Positions 18,232 through 26,595 of a stretch of DNA of 64,000 bases are shown here, one piece after another (positions within the stretch are counted from its first letter, which is position 1; each line of letters starts with the position of its first letter). The stretch spans positions 372,001 to 436,000 of the forward strand of contig NZ_LAIJ01000010.1 in NCBI RefSeq assembly GCF_001449115.1, read 5' to 3'. The notes under the pieces were generated by a model. It was not told where the DNA came from. It was given only the letters and a program-made list of their open reading frames with translations, and ran no database searches. The translations under genes and the position numbers were made by a program. The DNA comes from Occallatibacter gabretensis. Its GTDB lineage: Bacteria; Acidobacteriota; Terriglobia; Terriglobales; Acidobacteriaceae.

Positions 18232-21200
18232 CTAGTTGACCGTGACCGAGAGGTTGACAGATTGTGAAGCCACTCCCTGCACGGACGGCGTCGCCGTAAC
18301 AACCAGCGTGGAACTGCCCGTTGTTGCAGTCTTATAACCGGAACCGCCGCAACCGCTGAGTCCCGCAAGACCGGCGATTGAAGCCAATCCAAGCACCAGC
18401 ATCAGCAACTTCGACAGCTTCTTTCTTCGCATCGGAAGAATCAACCCGAAGACACAGGCCAGGCTTAGTCCGCCCGCCGCGCGTCCCCACATGGAAGCGG
18501 GATGATTCTCCGATTTCTGGACTGAGCTGACAGTCACAGAAACCGAAGCGCTCTGGCCCGCTGCAAGCGTCAGACTTGTGGGTGAAACCTGTGCTGTAAG
18601 CCCGTTGAGCGGTCCAGAGACGGCGAATGCAACGTTGCCCGAGAACGTGCTGTTCGCGGTTAGAGTCAATGCGATCGAACCAGCCTGTCCTCGAGTGAGC
18701 GATAAAGTGCCCCCGCTCGATTGGAGAATGAAGTTCGGTGCGGGCGCAGACGGGGCGCCTGTGACCGTGAAATTCACCGTTCCTGCGTTGACTGACTGAT
18801 TGAAGTTTGCGTCGCCGCTGTAAGAGGCAGTAAGCGTGTGGCTGCCAGTAGCAAAATTTGATCCAGTGAAGGTAGCTCCGCCGGCAACGACTTCGGCGAT
18901 TCCTACCACTGAGCCGTTCTCACTGAAGAGCATCGACCCGCTTGGTGTTGGGCGATACTCCATCGTCGGTTGCACGGTGGCATTGATAACAGCGTTGTCG
19001 CCCACCGTGATGCTCGGCGCTCCAGCACTGAGACCAATTGCCGTGCCGCCCTGGTTCAGCAGCAATCCCGGCACGCCATAGTACGAATCGATCACGACGT
19101 CGAGCGCGCCATCCTGCAGATAATCGCCAGGGTACAGGCTTGCAGCCGTCGGAATCTGAGAGGCGTATGGCTTTCCGAAGGTGCCGTCACCGTTGCCTGG
19201 AAGCAGTTGAAGGCCGTAATAGTCGCTCGTCTCGTCAACAGGTGCATACTCGCTATAGAGCAGATCGAGTACACCGTCGCCGTTAAAATCAGCAAGATAT
19301 GCGTCGGTGGCTTCACGTCCCGGCTCGTAGAGAGTCGATTCGAAAGACGGCTGTGCATAGCCCGTGCCATTGTTGAGGTAGACAAATGCTCCCGCCTGGC
19401 TCGAATCCAGATCACCATTTGACAGCGATCCTTCTGACAGCAGAACTAGATCCTTTTTGCCGTCATTATTCAGATCACCCGCAAGCACCTGGAAGATGAT
19501 GTCGCCGGTTTGTATGACTTGCGCCTTTGTCGGATCAAAGACCCCGCTCCCAGTCCCATAGATAACCGAGACCTGTGCTGGCGCTGACGAACTGCCCGCG
19601 TCGGTATATACCAGATCGGCTTTGCCATCGCCATCCAGATCGGTAACTGCGGCCGTCAGCAACGACGCACCTGCCGCGGTAAACTGCATCGGCTTGAAGG
19701 TGCCATCGCCATTGCCCAAAGCCACGTAAATGCCGGAAGTCGAAAGAATGGCATGTGAGAAATAGTTTGACAGCGATTGTGATACCGCAACAATATCCAG
19801 CTTCCCATCGCCGTTCACATCGGCAATGGAGATTCCTCCTAAGCCAACCTCAGTTGTGGTCGTGCCTGGGTCAATGACGACAGGACTCTGGAATGTTCCA
19901 TCACCGTTTGATAACGCAACAGCGAGCTCCTGTGCAAGTGATGTACCACTGCCCGAGCTTGTCAGGTACAAGATGTCCTGCAGCCCATCACCATTAAAGT
20001 CGCCGGTGACTCGAGCGATGCCCGTAAGGCTCAAGCCGCCCGGGCTTGCCGGAATGCCCGGCTTGTAGGTGAAGTTGCCCTTGCCGTCGCTGATCGCCGC
20101 CAGGTACGGGAACGGCCCGCTGCCCATCTGGTCCAGCACAAGCATGTCCATCTTGCCGTCGCCGTTCAGATCCAGTGCCAGCACGGGGTCGAGCGCCTGC
20201 GGGAAGGTGTTAGGGTCGCTCAGCGGAACCGGCGAAGTTGCCGCCGCAAAGCTGCCATTGCCGCGATTGATGAAGACCCATGCGCGGTCATAATCAGCGT
20301 TGCCTGAGTCGACGAGGGCGAAATCCGGGTGGCCATCGTTGTCGAAGTCCGCCATCGCGAGGTTCCAGCCGGGAAGATTATTCCCGTATGGCGCTGAAGC
20401 TTGATTGGAGGTATAGACCGCTGTCGTGTTTGCAAAGGTGCCGTCTCCATTGCCAAGGAAGACCGCCGTGAAATACGTGTCCTGATCGATGAAATCCGGC
20501 ACACCATCGCCGTTCACATCCACCACGGCCCAGCCGGCAGGATTCAGCGCAAAAGTAGTGATCGCGACCTGCGGTTCACCGAAGGTGCCGTCAGGCTTGC
20601 CAAGTGCGGAGTAGACATAATCGTCGTTGAAGTTCAGCGTGATGTCCGGATAGCCGTCGCCATTGAGATCCGCAAGGCTCAGGCCACCTGAAGAGTCAGT
20701 GATCTCGCCGTAGGAGGCCGCGAAGTCCGCTTCTGCAGTCGGAGTGGTATTGAACGTGCCGTCTCCGTTGCTGGCCAGCGCAAACACACTGGTACCCACC
20801 AGCAATCCGGAGTTGAAGTCGTCATACGCCTGGCCTTCAAACACCAGGTTGAGCTTGCCGTTCAACGTTTGGAGCAGTGCGCTCTCGTTAGGTAATCCAA
20901 TATCGTAGGCGCCAATCGTTAATACGCTCTGCGGAACACTCGTCGTATTGAACTTGCCGTTGCCAAGACCTGCAAAGGTCTGCACCGTGATCGTGCTCCG
21001 ATTGTTTACGTCGTCGTAAACGCTGCTCAGGCTGACGATATCCGGAATCTTGTCCCCGTTTACGTCGCCGATCACGAACGAGCCTATGTCCTCGTAGCTG
21101 CTTGCCGCGATGGAGAGTACAGTGGGGGCTGCGAAGGTGCCGTCGTGGTTGTTATGGAAGATGTAGAGGCTCTGCGCGGTGGCAACAAAGTTTACCCACG

Positions 21201-21903
21201 GCTTGGCCACGATGTCTGGATAGCCATCGCCGTCCAGATCCGCCGCTGCCGCACCGATGAACTGATGGCCATTGCCGACAGTCGTGATCGGCGCGCCAAA
21301 GTGACCTTTGCCATCATTCAACATCACGTTCAGGCTTCCGTTGCCATCGAGCGTTACAAGATCCTGCGAGCCATCCTTGTTGAAGTCGGCTGCCAGGGTC
21401 ACGAGAATGCCGTTCGTGCCATCATTCGGCAGCTGAATCGCCTGATAGGAGGGAGCCGCAAGGAAGCCGCCAAAATTGTGAGTTGCCGTCAGGGCGGGCT
21501 GATCTGCCGCAGCTGTTTTAGCGGGCTTCGCCTTGGCTTTGGTCAACCATTGAGAGTGCTGAGGCAAGCGCGGGCTCTGCTGCGCTGCCTGCCCATTGCC
21601 GGACTTTGCGGCAGAAGCGGTAATAACACCACGCCCGGTCCACTTACCTGCTGTGGTGCGTGCGCGCCGCGCTGTAGCGTGTGGAATCGGCGAGTAGCGG
21701 GGAGCGATCATATGCTCGGAAGCCGATTTCGTTTGCGCCGACGCCGCAAACGAAAATGTCAGCAACAGCGTCAATAGGAAGCAGAGGGCATTCGATGCAT
21801 GGGTATGGGACTGGCGCGCGTTTGCGTTTAGCTCAGACAATAGCGCCGGATGCGCGGCTCCGGCCGAATGCGCAGTACTTCGTTGAGTCTTGTTTGCTCT
21901 CAC
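18232..21903 (-). CDS. Giant secreted FG-GAP/VCBS repeat protein with Ig-like C-terminus
   Basis: 1223 residues. A long basic leader (about 45 residues) precedes a hydrophobic signal (LCFLLTLLLTFSFAASAQ). A Pro/Ala-rich linker is followed by about a dozen FG-GAP/VCBS calcium-loop motifs of the form D-x-N/D-x-D-G-x-x-D (for example DLDGDGYPDIV, DVNGDGKLDIV, DFNGDGVLDLL), predicting one or two integrin-like beta-propellers. Two Ig-like domains follow. The C-terminus has a hydrophobic segment, RRKKLSK, a second hydrophobic segment, GLSGCGGSG and a short Ig-like end, the same plan as the protease next to it. The GTG start at 21903 has AGGAGG four bases upstream; the longer frame begins at a TTG with no such site. 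Likely a surface adhesin or scaffold; no enzymatic residues seen. Confidence 0.85.
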   Translation of the reverse strand: MRANKTQRSTAHSAGAAHPALLSELNANARQSHTHASNALCFLLTLLLTFSFAASAQTKSASEHMIAPRYSPIPHATARRARTTAGKWTGRGVITASAAKSGNGQAAQQSPRLPQHSQWLTKAKAKPAKTAAADQPALTATHNFGGFLAAPSYQAIQLPNDGTNGILVTLAADFNKDGSQDLVTLDGNGSLNVMLNDGKGHFGAPITTVGNGHQFIGAAAADLDGDGYPDIVAKPWVNFVATAQSLYIFHNNHDGTFAAPTVLSIAASSYEDIGSFVIGDVNGDKIPDIVSLSSVYDDVNNRSTITVQTFAGLGNGKFNTTSVPQSVLTIGAYDIGLPNESALLQTLNGKLNLVFEGQAYDDFNSGLLVGTSVFALASNGDGTFNTTPTAEADFAASYGEITDSSGGLSLADLNGDGYPDITLNFNDDYVYSALGKPDGTFGEPQVAITTFALNPAGWAVVDVNGDGVPDFIDQDTYFTAVFLGNGDGTFANTTAVYTSNQASAPYGNNLPGWNLAMADFDNDGHPDFALVDSGNADYDRAWVFINRGNGSFAAATSPVPLSDPNTFPQALDPVLALDLNGDGKMDMLVLDQMGSGPFPYLAAISDGKGNFTYKPGIPASPGGLSLTGIARVTGDFNGDGLQDILYLTSSGSGTSLAQELAVALSNGDGTFQSPVVIDPGTTTTEVGLGGISIADVNGDGKLDIVAVSQSLSNYFSHAILSTSGIYVALGNGDGTFKPMQFTAAGASLLTAAVTDLDGDGKADLVYTDAGSSSAPAQVSVIYGTGSGVFDPTKAQVIQTGDIIFQVLAGDLNNDGKKDLVLLSEGSLSNGDLDSSQAGAFVYLNNGTGYAQPSFESTLYEPGREATDAYLADFNGDGVLDLLYSEYAPVDETSDYYGLQLLPGNGDGTFGKPYASQIPTAASLYPGDYLQDGALDVVIDSYYGVPGLLLNQGGTAIGLSAGAPSITVGDNAVINATVQPTMEYRPTPSGSMLFSENGSVVGIAEVVAGGATFTGSNFATGSHTLTASYSGDANFNQSVNAGTVNFTVTGAPSAPAPNFILQSSGGTLSLTRGQAGSIALTLTANSTFSGNVAFAVSGPLNGLTAQVSPTSLTLAAGQSASVSVTVSSVQKSENHPASMWGRAAGGLSLACVFGLILPMRRKKLSKLLMLVLGLASIAGLAGLSGCGGSGYKTATTGSSTLVVTATPSVQGVASQSVNLSVTVN

Positions 21904-22240
21904 AGCACCTCCTGGAAATACAGCTTGGCAACGTCGTGTAGCGGGCAAGGGTAGTGACCTTTGGCTCGCTGAACGCTGGAAAAATTTGGATTGATTGGGA
22001 ATTATAGGTTATCCGGCCAGCGACTTACAGCGTGGCCCCATAACGCAGGCATGCTAAAACTGCGCTGATTATCGCAGCGGCTCGTGAACCAAACGGAAAT
22101 TGCTTGCGAAACAAATGGTACAAATTCGCACGATAGTATTGTTGCCCTTTTAGAGATTGATCAGGGGTTAGGACGAAGATTATCGTCCATGCTGTTCGGC
22201 GTCCAATGAGAAGTTTGAATTGTCGTGATACGTTTTACGC
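21904..22240. other. Divergent intergenic region between the FG-GAP gene and a LysR gene
   Basis: 337 bases without a gene, holding both divergent promoters. An inverted repeat CTGCG (22060-22064) with CGCAG (22073-22077) is visible and could be a regulator site. No clear consensus promoter was found. Confidence 0.4.
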
Positions 22241-23233
22241 ATGGACATCGAACTCAGGCTATTGCAGTGTGCGCTAAAGCTTGCTGAGCACTGTAATTTT
22301 GCGCGCGCAGCCAAGGCGCTGCACATGTCGCAGCCGTCTCTCTCCCGCAACATCCAGGAGCTCGAACGCCGCCTCGGAGTTTCGCTTTTCACGCGTAGCC
22401 AGCATGGCGTAGAGCCCACGGCGGGAGGATTAATCCTTCTCGAACATGCAGACGGAGTGCTAGGACGCGCTAGCGACCTGGTGCATGAAATGAATCAGCT
22501 GCGCGGATTGCAGAAGAGTGAGCTGAGCATTGGCGCAGGAGTCTATCCGGGGCAAATGTTTCTTGATCGCGCCCTCGGGCAACTCGTGCGCCGTCATCCG
22601 GCGGCGCGTCTGTCGATTGTCTATGACAATGCTTTTCAGCTCCTGCCGCGTTTGCTCAAGCGCGAGTTCGACCTCGCGGTCATGCATCTCTCAACGCCAG
22701 ATGCCGGCCAACAACTCGAAGTGACAAAGCTCAAACCTCACCCGTTGTTTTTTTCAGTGCGTGCCGAACATCCATTGTTGCGCCACGGCCAAGATATTTC
22801 TCTCTCAGAGATTCAGGAGTATCCGCTTGCAGCGACCAATCGACTGCCCGCCAATTTGGTTAAACGTTTCAGAGCTGCTGTGCGGCAACCCAAAGCGAAG
22901 CTGGCATCAGAATCTGTTCCCTCCATCGGCTGCGATTCTGTGGCGATGATCCGCACAATTGTTTCAGAGTCGGATGCGGTGGGCATTCTGCCGCTCAACG
23001 TCCTACTTCCGGAGGTTAACGCGGGCGCGCTTGCAGCTTTACCCTTCATGGAGCCGTGGGCAAAACCTAGCTTCTCAATCGTTCGCTTGAAGAGCCGGAT
23101 CCTTTCGCCGCTCGGCATAGAACTCAGCCGTCTTATTACCGAGGCAGATGAAACGCTCGCAGAGTGGGAATCGCACAACATCGCAGCCGTCTTCGACCAC
23201 AAACCGTCACGCAAGAAAGCCAAGGGAATATAA
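22241..23233 (+). CDS. LysR-family transcriptional regulator
   Basis: 330 residues. The winged helix-turn-helix is at the N-terminus (residues 1-65: LQCALKLAEHCNFARAAKALHMSQPSLSRNIQELERRLGVSLFTRS), followed by a type 2 periplasmic-binding-like effector domain. It is transcribed away from the FG-GAP/protease pair, the usual arrangement for a LysR regulator and its target, so it may control those secreted proteins. The effector is unknown. A strong terminator follows. Confidence 0.88.
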   Translation: MDIELRLLQCALKLAEHCNFARAAKALHMSQPSLSRNIQELERRLGVSLFTRSQHGVEPTAGGLILLEHADGVLGRASDLVHEMNQLRGLQKSELSIGAGVYPGQMFLDRALGQLVRRHPAARLSIVYDNAFQLLPRLLKREFDLAVMHLSTPDAGQQLEVTKLKPHPLFFSVRAEHPLLRHGQDISLSEIQEYPLAATNRLPANLVKRFRAAVRQPKAKLASESVPSIGCDSVAMIRTIVSESDAVGILPLNVLLPEVNAGALAALPFMEPWAKPSFSIVRLKSRILSPLGIELSRLITEADETLAEWESHNIAAVFDHKPSRKKAKGI

Positions 23234-23324
23234 GCCGGCAAACGCCTGAATATCAGTACCGGGCGTCGGGTTCCGAGTATTGTTTTTTGCAAGGATCTTC
23301 AGCGCATTAAATTCGCTGACGTTG

Positions 23325-23360
23325 AAAGCCCTCGCATCCGAAGGATGCGAGGGCTTTTTT
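23325..23360 (+). terminator. Rho-independent terminator
   Basis: Perfect 15-bp arms (AAAGCCCTCGCATCC, loop GAA) ending in a run of six T on the plus strand. It lies 91 bases after the LysR stop. Because the arms begin with AAA it could also stop minus-strand readthrough from the tRNA. Confidence 0.85.
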
Positions 23361-23382
23361 GAAGCTAAGGTCTTTAAAATCA

Positions 23383-23459
23383 TGGTGCGCCCGGAAGGAT
23401 TCGAACCTCCGGCCTACTGATTCGTAGTCAGTCGCTCTATCCAGCTGAGCTACGGGCGC
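23383..23459 (-). tRNA. tRNA-Arg (anticodon ACG)
   Basis: Minus-strand cloverleaf: acceptor GCGCCCG/CGGGCGC, D-arm with AGCTGGATAGAGC, anticodon stem ACTGA/TCAGT with loop CTACGAA (anticodon ACG, reading CGN after A34 modification), T-loop GGTTCGAATCC, discriminator A and an encoded CCA. Confidence 0.95.
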
Positions 23460-23565
23460 AAAGTGAATTGAAGTTCAGAAATGAACTTCATCCAGAGTAC
23501 CAAGGAATCGGTCCGGACGCAACGCCGAGGGCCTGGTGGCAAGCCTCTCTCGTTGAGGTCGAATG

Positions 23566-23841
23566 CTAAGCCTTGGCGGGTTCCGGTGTCGCCGCTGGCT
23601 CTGGCGGTGGAGGAGGAATAAGGGGCAGCTCCTCGGCAATATCGAGTCCCGCACGCCGCACGAGCGCTGTCACCGTAGCGGCATTCAATCGCGTGGCGTC
23701 ATACTCCACGCGCACCGTCTGCGCCGCACGGTCAAACGCCAGGTGACGGATGCCGTACACCTCGCGCGCCGCCGATAGCGCAAACAGCACAGCCTCTGTC
23801 GGCTGCGCGGCGTAGCGGTAGAGAATCTCCACTGTCGTCAT
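23566..23841 (-). CDS. Small ferredoxin-fold (HMA-like) protein lacking CxxC
   Basis: 91 residues. The first 68 have the beta-alpha-beta-beta-alpha-beta pattern of heavy-metal-associated (HMA) domains: VEILYRYAAQPTEAVLFALSAA, then HLAFDRAAQTVRVEYDA, then VTALVRRAG. The metal-binding CxxC is absent (YAAQ at that place). The tail is Pro/Glu/Ala-rich (PPPPPEPAATPEPAKA). It starts 12 bases after the TlpA-like gene stops, so the two are probably cotranscribed. A partner or specialised non-metal HMA variant is possible; function unknown. Confidence 0.65.
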   Translation of the reverse strand: MTTVEILYRYAAQPTEAVLFALSAAREVYGIRHLAFDRAAQTVRVEYDATRLNAATVTALVRRAGLDIAEELPLIPPPPPEPAATPEPAKA

Positions 23842-23853
23842 GGCTTGATGATA

Positions 23854-24363
23854 CTAGAGGTTCTTGAGATAGGACCGGATCTCCGGGTTTGTCCAGTCCG
23901 GATCGCCCACAATCTTGCGTCGGATTACGCCCTGCCGGTCAATGATGTACGTCTCCGGCCATCCCTCGGAGTGGTAAAGCTTGGCGGCTGTTTCATTCGG
24001 ATCCCATACTGTAGCCATATCAATATGGTGCCGGACCAGAAACTCCCGGTAGGCATCTTCATGCTCGTCGACGCTCACGCCCAGAATTGCAAGATCCGGT
24101 TGTTCGTGATGCAGCGCCTCCAGCCCCGGCGTCTCCTGAATGCAAGGTCCGCACCAGCTTGCCCAGAAGTTCAGCACCACCACCTTGCCGCGATAGTTGG
24201 CCAGATGAATCGAGTCCTTGTTGTCCGTAACCGTGAAATCCGGTGCCGCCTTGCCCACCTGCGCTGGATGCGCACCCCGGCTGCATCCGCAGAAGAGTGT
24301 CAGGACAGCCGCACACAGAAAGGAGAGGCCTGAAAGACGGGAGACAATACTACGGGAGCGCAC
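23854..24363 (-). CDS. TlpA/ResA-type thioredoxin-fold lipoprotein
   Basis: About 169 residues from a GTG start. A hydrophobic N-terminus ends in a lipobox-like LTLFCGC, so it is probably a lipoprotein facing the periplasm. The AhpC/TSA-redoxin fold follows: GKAAPDFTVTDN, NFWASWCGPCIQETPGL (redox CxxC = CGPC), LGVSVDEHEDAYREFL and the cis-Pro region EGWPETYIIDRQGVI. It should reduce or isomerise disulfides in exported proteins, for example during cytochrome c maturation. The start is uncertain: the frame is open to a TTG at 24402, and neither start has a good ribosome binding site. Confidence 0.82.
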   Translation of the reverse strand: MRSRSIVSRLSGLSFLCAAVLTLFCGCSRGAHPAQVGKAAPDFTVTDNKDSIHLANYRGKVVVLNFWASWCGPCIQETPGLEALHHEQPDLAILGVSVDEHEDAYREFLVRHHIDMATVWDPNETAAKLYHSEGWPETYIIDRQGVIRRKIVGDPDWTNPEIRSYLKNL

Positions 24364-24414
24364 GTTTTTATAATACTGAAGTAGAGGAAATAGCAGAAAC
24401 AACTGCGTCGAACT

Positions 24415-25623
24415 ATGGCGAATGATCCTGAGGAAAACGGAGAAAGCCAGAGGACAGGCGGCTTCAGGCCTGTTCTAGGTCTTTCCGACGAGCCGATCGA
24501 ATGGCATACGCGTCCCGGAACGGTCTTTGACCAGCCCGAACCCGATCCGCTTATTGAGCTGACCGTCATCATCCCCGCACGCAACGAAGAAGATTGCATC
24601 GGAGCCTGCCTTCAGTCGCTCGTCACCCAGTCTGAGGATGTTTTTCAGCTTGTCCGCGACTGGGAGCTGATTGTCGTGGATGACGACTCAACCGATCATA
24701 CCGCCGAAATCGCCCGCGGATTCCACGGCGTCACGGTTCTTAAGGCAGGTAAATTCCAGCCTGGGGCGAAGCGAGGGGAATCCGCGAAGCAACAGAAATT
24801 CTGGACCGGCAAATCCAACGCTATCTGGACCGCTGCACGGAAGGCGCGCGGTCGCTGGCTGCTATTTACGGACGCAGATACGATTCACGAGCCCGGCAAT
24901 CTGTACCGCAGCATCCATGAGGCTGAGCGGCACAAAGTGGGGATGCTCAGTTACTCCCCCCGCCAGATCGTGACTGGTTTCGCGCAGCGAGCGCTCATGC
25001 CGCTCATCTTCAGTGAGCTGTCGCTGGCTTATCCGCCGGCAAAGGTCTCTGACCCGAACCAGCGGACCGCAGCAGCCAACGGACAGTTTCTGTTGGTTGA
25101 GCGTGAAGCTTACCGTCGTATCGGAGGCCATGTCGCCGTAAAGAATCGCGTGCTGGAGGACGTCGAACTGGCTTTCCTGGCCAAGCGGCGTAAAGTGGGC
25201 CTGCGCTTCCGTTATGCCGGCGAAGCGGTATCTACGCGCATGTATCGTTCTACGGCCGCCATGATAGAAGGCTGGACCAAAAACCTCGCATTGCTCTTCA
25301 ACGATTCGCTGGTGCTGGCGGCTTGGCGTCTTCTCGATCTGGTATTGATGATCGTGCTGCCAATTCTTGCCGCGGAACTGTGGGGTGCGCGCTTTACGCC
25401 CAAAGGAATACAGTGGCTTGCTGCCGGATGGGTCCTCGCTCTTCTCTGGGTACGGACGCTGTTCCGGTTTTATGTGCGCGTGGCAAAGTCGAACTTTCCT
25501 GCCACTGACTGTGCTCTCGCGCCCCTGGGACTGCCGCTGATGATCTTTCTGCTCTACCGCAGCTGGTTTCAGCACCGCATTCTGAAACAGGTAAGCTGGA
25601 AGGGCCGAACATACTCGCAATGA
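24415..25623 (+). CDS. Family 2 glycosyltransferase, HpnB/CrtQ-like
   Basis: 402 residues. The GT-A fold is clear: LTVIIPARNEEDCIGACLQSL (about 48-68), VVDDDSTDHTAEIA, WTGKSNAIWTAA, metal-binding FTDADT, and the acceptor-site ED in RVLEDVELAFLAKRR. At least three membrane helices occupy the C-terminal third (LLDLVLMIVLPILAAELW, WLAAGWVLALLWV, LAPLGLPLMIFLLYR). The layout matches the hopanoid-associated HpnB and carotenoid CrtQ branches, so it probably glycosylates a membrane lipid. No other hopanoid genes are in the window, so substrate is open. It is divergent from the TlpA-like gene. Confidence 0.82.
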   Translation: MANDPEENGESQRTGGFRPVLGLSDEPIEWHTRPGTVFDQPEPDPLIELTVIIPARNEEDCIGACLQSLVTQSEDVFQLVRDWELIVVDDDSTDHTAEIARGFHGVTVLKAGKFQPGAKRGESAKQQKFWTGKSNAIWTAARKARGRWLLFTDADTIHEPGNLYRSIHEAERHKVGMLSYSPRQIVTGFAQRALMPLIFSELSLAYPPAKVSDPNQRTAAANGQFLLVEREAYRRIGGHVAVKNRVLEDVELAFLAKRRKVGLRFRYAGEAVSTRMYRSTAAMIEGWTKNLALLFNDSLVLAAWRLLDLVLMIVLPILAAELWGARFTPKGIQWLAAGWVLALLWVRTLFRFYVRVAKSNFPATDCALAPLGLPLMIFLLYRSWFQHRILKQVSWKGRTYSQ

Positions 25624-25697
25624 GCCTGCTCTGCGGGGCAATTGCATTGTTATGAACCTGATCCGTACGCCGGATCATCTCTATATTCGAGGCTTCC

Positions 25698-26117
25698 ATG
25701 ATCTTTCTTACACGGCGCGCCACCTTTTCCGCCTCACACTACTACTGGAATGAGGCATGGTCTGCTGAGAAGAACGAACAGGTCTTTGGCCGCTGCGCCA
25801 ATCGCAACGGCCACGGGCACAATTACACGCTTGAGGTCACTGTTGCCGGTGAGCCGGACGCGCAAACTGGCTTTGTTGTCGATCTCAAGTGGCTCAAGGA
25901 TGTGATTGAACATGAAGTGCTCTCCGCCTGGGATCATCGTCATCTGAATCTTGAAGTGCCCGAGTTCGCCAAGGACATCCCGACGACCGAAAATATCGCT
26001 ATTGCGGCATGGAGGCGGCTGGAGCCTGCAGTGAAGGCTGCCAAGGGAGCAAGCCTGAGTGCGATTCGCGTTTATGAGACGCCAGAAATATTTGCCGAGT
26101 ACCGAGGTGGACTGTGA
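25698..26117 (+). CDS. 6-pyruvoyl/6-carboxy-tetrahydropterin synthase family protein (copy 1)
   Basis: 139 residues, typical length for the PTPS/QueD family. Zinc ligands are H in FSASHYY and the pair in GHGHNY. The catalytic Cys sits in FGRCANRNGHGHNY, and WDHRHLNLE and IPTTENIA supply the remaining active-site His and family motif. It converts 7,8-dihydroneopterin triphosphate either to 6-pyruvoyl-tetrahydropterin or to 6-carboxy-tetrahydropterin (queuosine route). It is the first of three consecutive pterin genes; its stop overlaps the next start as TGATG, indicating translational coupling. Confidence 0.9.
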   Translation: MIFLTRRATFSASHYYWNEAWSAEKNEQVFGRCANRNGHGHNYTLEVTVAGEPDAQTGFVVDLKWLKDVIEHEVLSAWDHRHLNLEVPEFAKDIPTTENIAIAAWRRLEPAVKAAKGASLSAIRVYETPEIFAEYRGGL

Positions 26118-26563
26118 TGGTAAGCGCGGGGAAGGCATACTTTGGCCGCAGATACATGCTCAGCGCCAGTCACCGGCTGCACAGTGATTCACTTACACCG
26201 GAAGAGAACCGCGCAGCGTACGGCAAATGCAACAATCCGCATGGCCACGGGCATAATTACACGATTGAAGTACTTGTCGGCGGCGAAGTGAAACAGGCAA
26301 CGGGCATGGTCATAAACCTGGCGGATCTGGATGAAACAGTAAGAGCACTTGTGATCGATCGCTTCGACCACACAAATCTGAATCTTGATCCTTTGTTTGC
26401 CTCCGTAGTTCCAACGACGGAAAATTTATGCAGCATTGTATTCGGCCTTTTGAAGGAAAATTTGCGCGCAGGCAAGCTCGCATCCGTTCGCGTGGAAGAG
26501 ACAGAAAACAATTTCTTCCAGTGCTTTGATGCGCCATCTATAGCTGGTGCTATAGCAGCGTAA
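26117..26563 (+). CDS. 6-pyruvoyl-tetrahydropterin synthase family protein (copy 2)
   Basis: 148 residues, paralogous to the gene before it. Motifs are closer to the animal-type PTPS: LSASHRLHSDSLTPEEN, GKCNNPHGHGHNY (catalytic Cys plus zinc His), TGMVINLADL, FDHTNLNLD and VPTTENL. The resemblance suggests the 6-pyruvoyl-forming reaction of tetrahydrobiopterin synthesis, leaving the first copy for a queuosine-type reaction or vice versa; this split is inference. The ATG at 26117 shares its A with the preceding TGA. folE follows after 32 bases. Confidence 0.9.
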   Translation: MVSAGKAYFGRRYMLSASHRLHSDSLTPEENRAAYGKCNNPHGHGHNYTIEVLVGGEVKQATGMVINLADLDETVRALVIDRFDHTNLNLDPLFASVVPTTENLCSIVFGLLKENLRAGKLASVRVEETENNFFQCFDAPSIAGAIAA

Positions 26564-26595
26564 GTACGAGTGTTGTACAGAAAGGAACATCTCAC

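Noticed and set aside
18232..21903. Repeated GATGG/CCATC-type DNA motifs suggesting a CRISPR or satellite repeat
   Set aside because: The periodicity comes from codons of the FG-GAP calcium loops; spacing is irregular and the frame is open throughout.
25659..25677. TGATCCG/CGGATCA hairpin after the glycosyltransferase gene as terminator
   Set aside because: Only 7 bp with no T tract; may be a weak structure but does not meet the standard.
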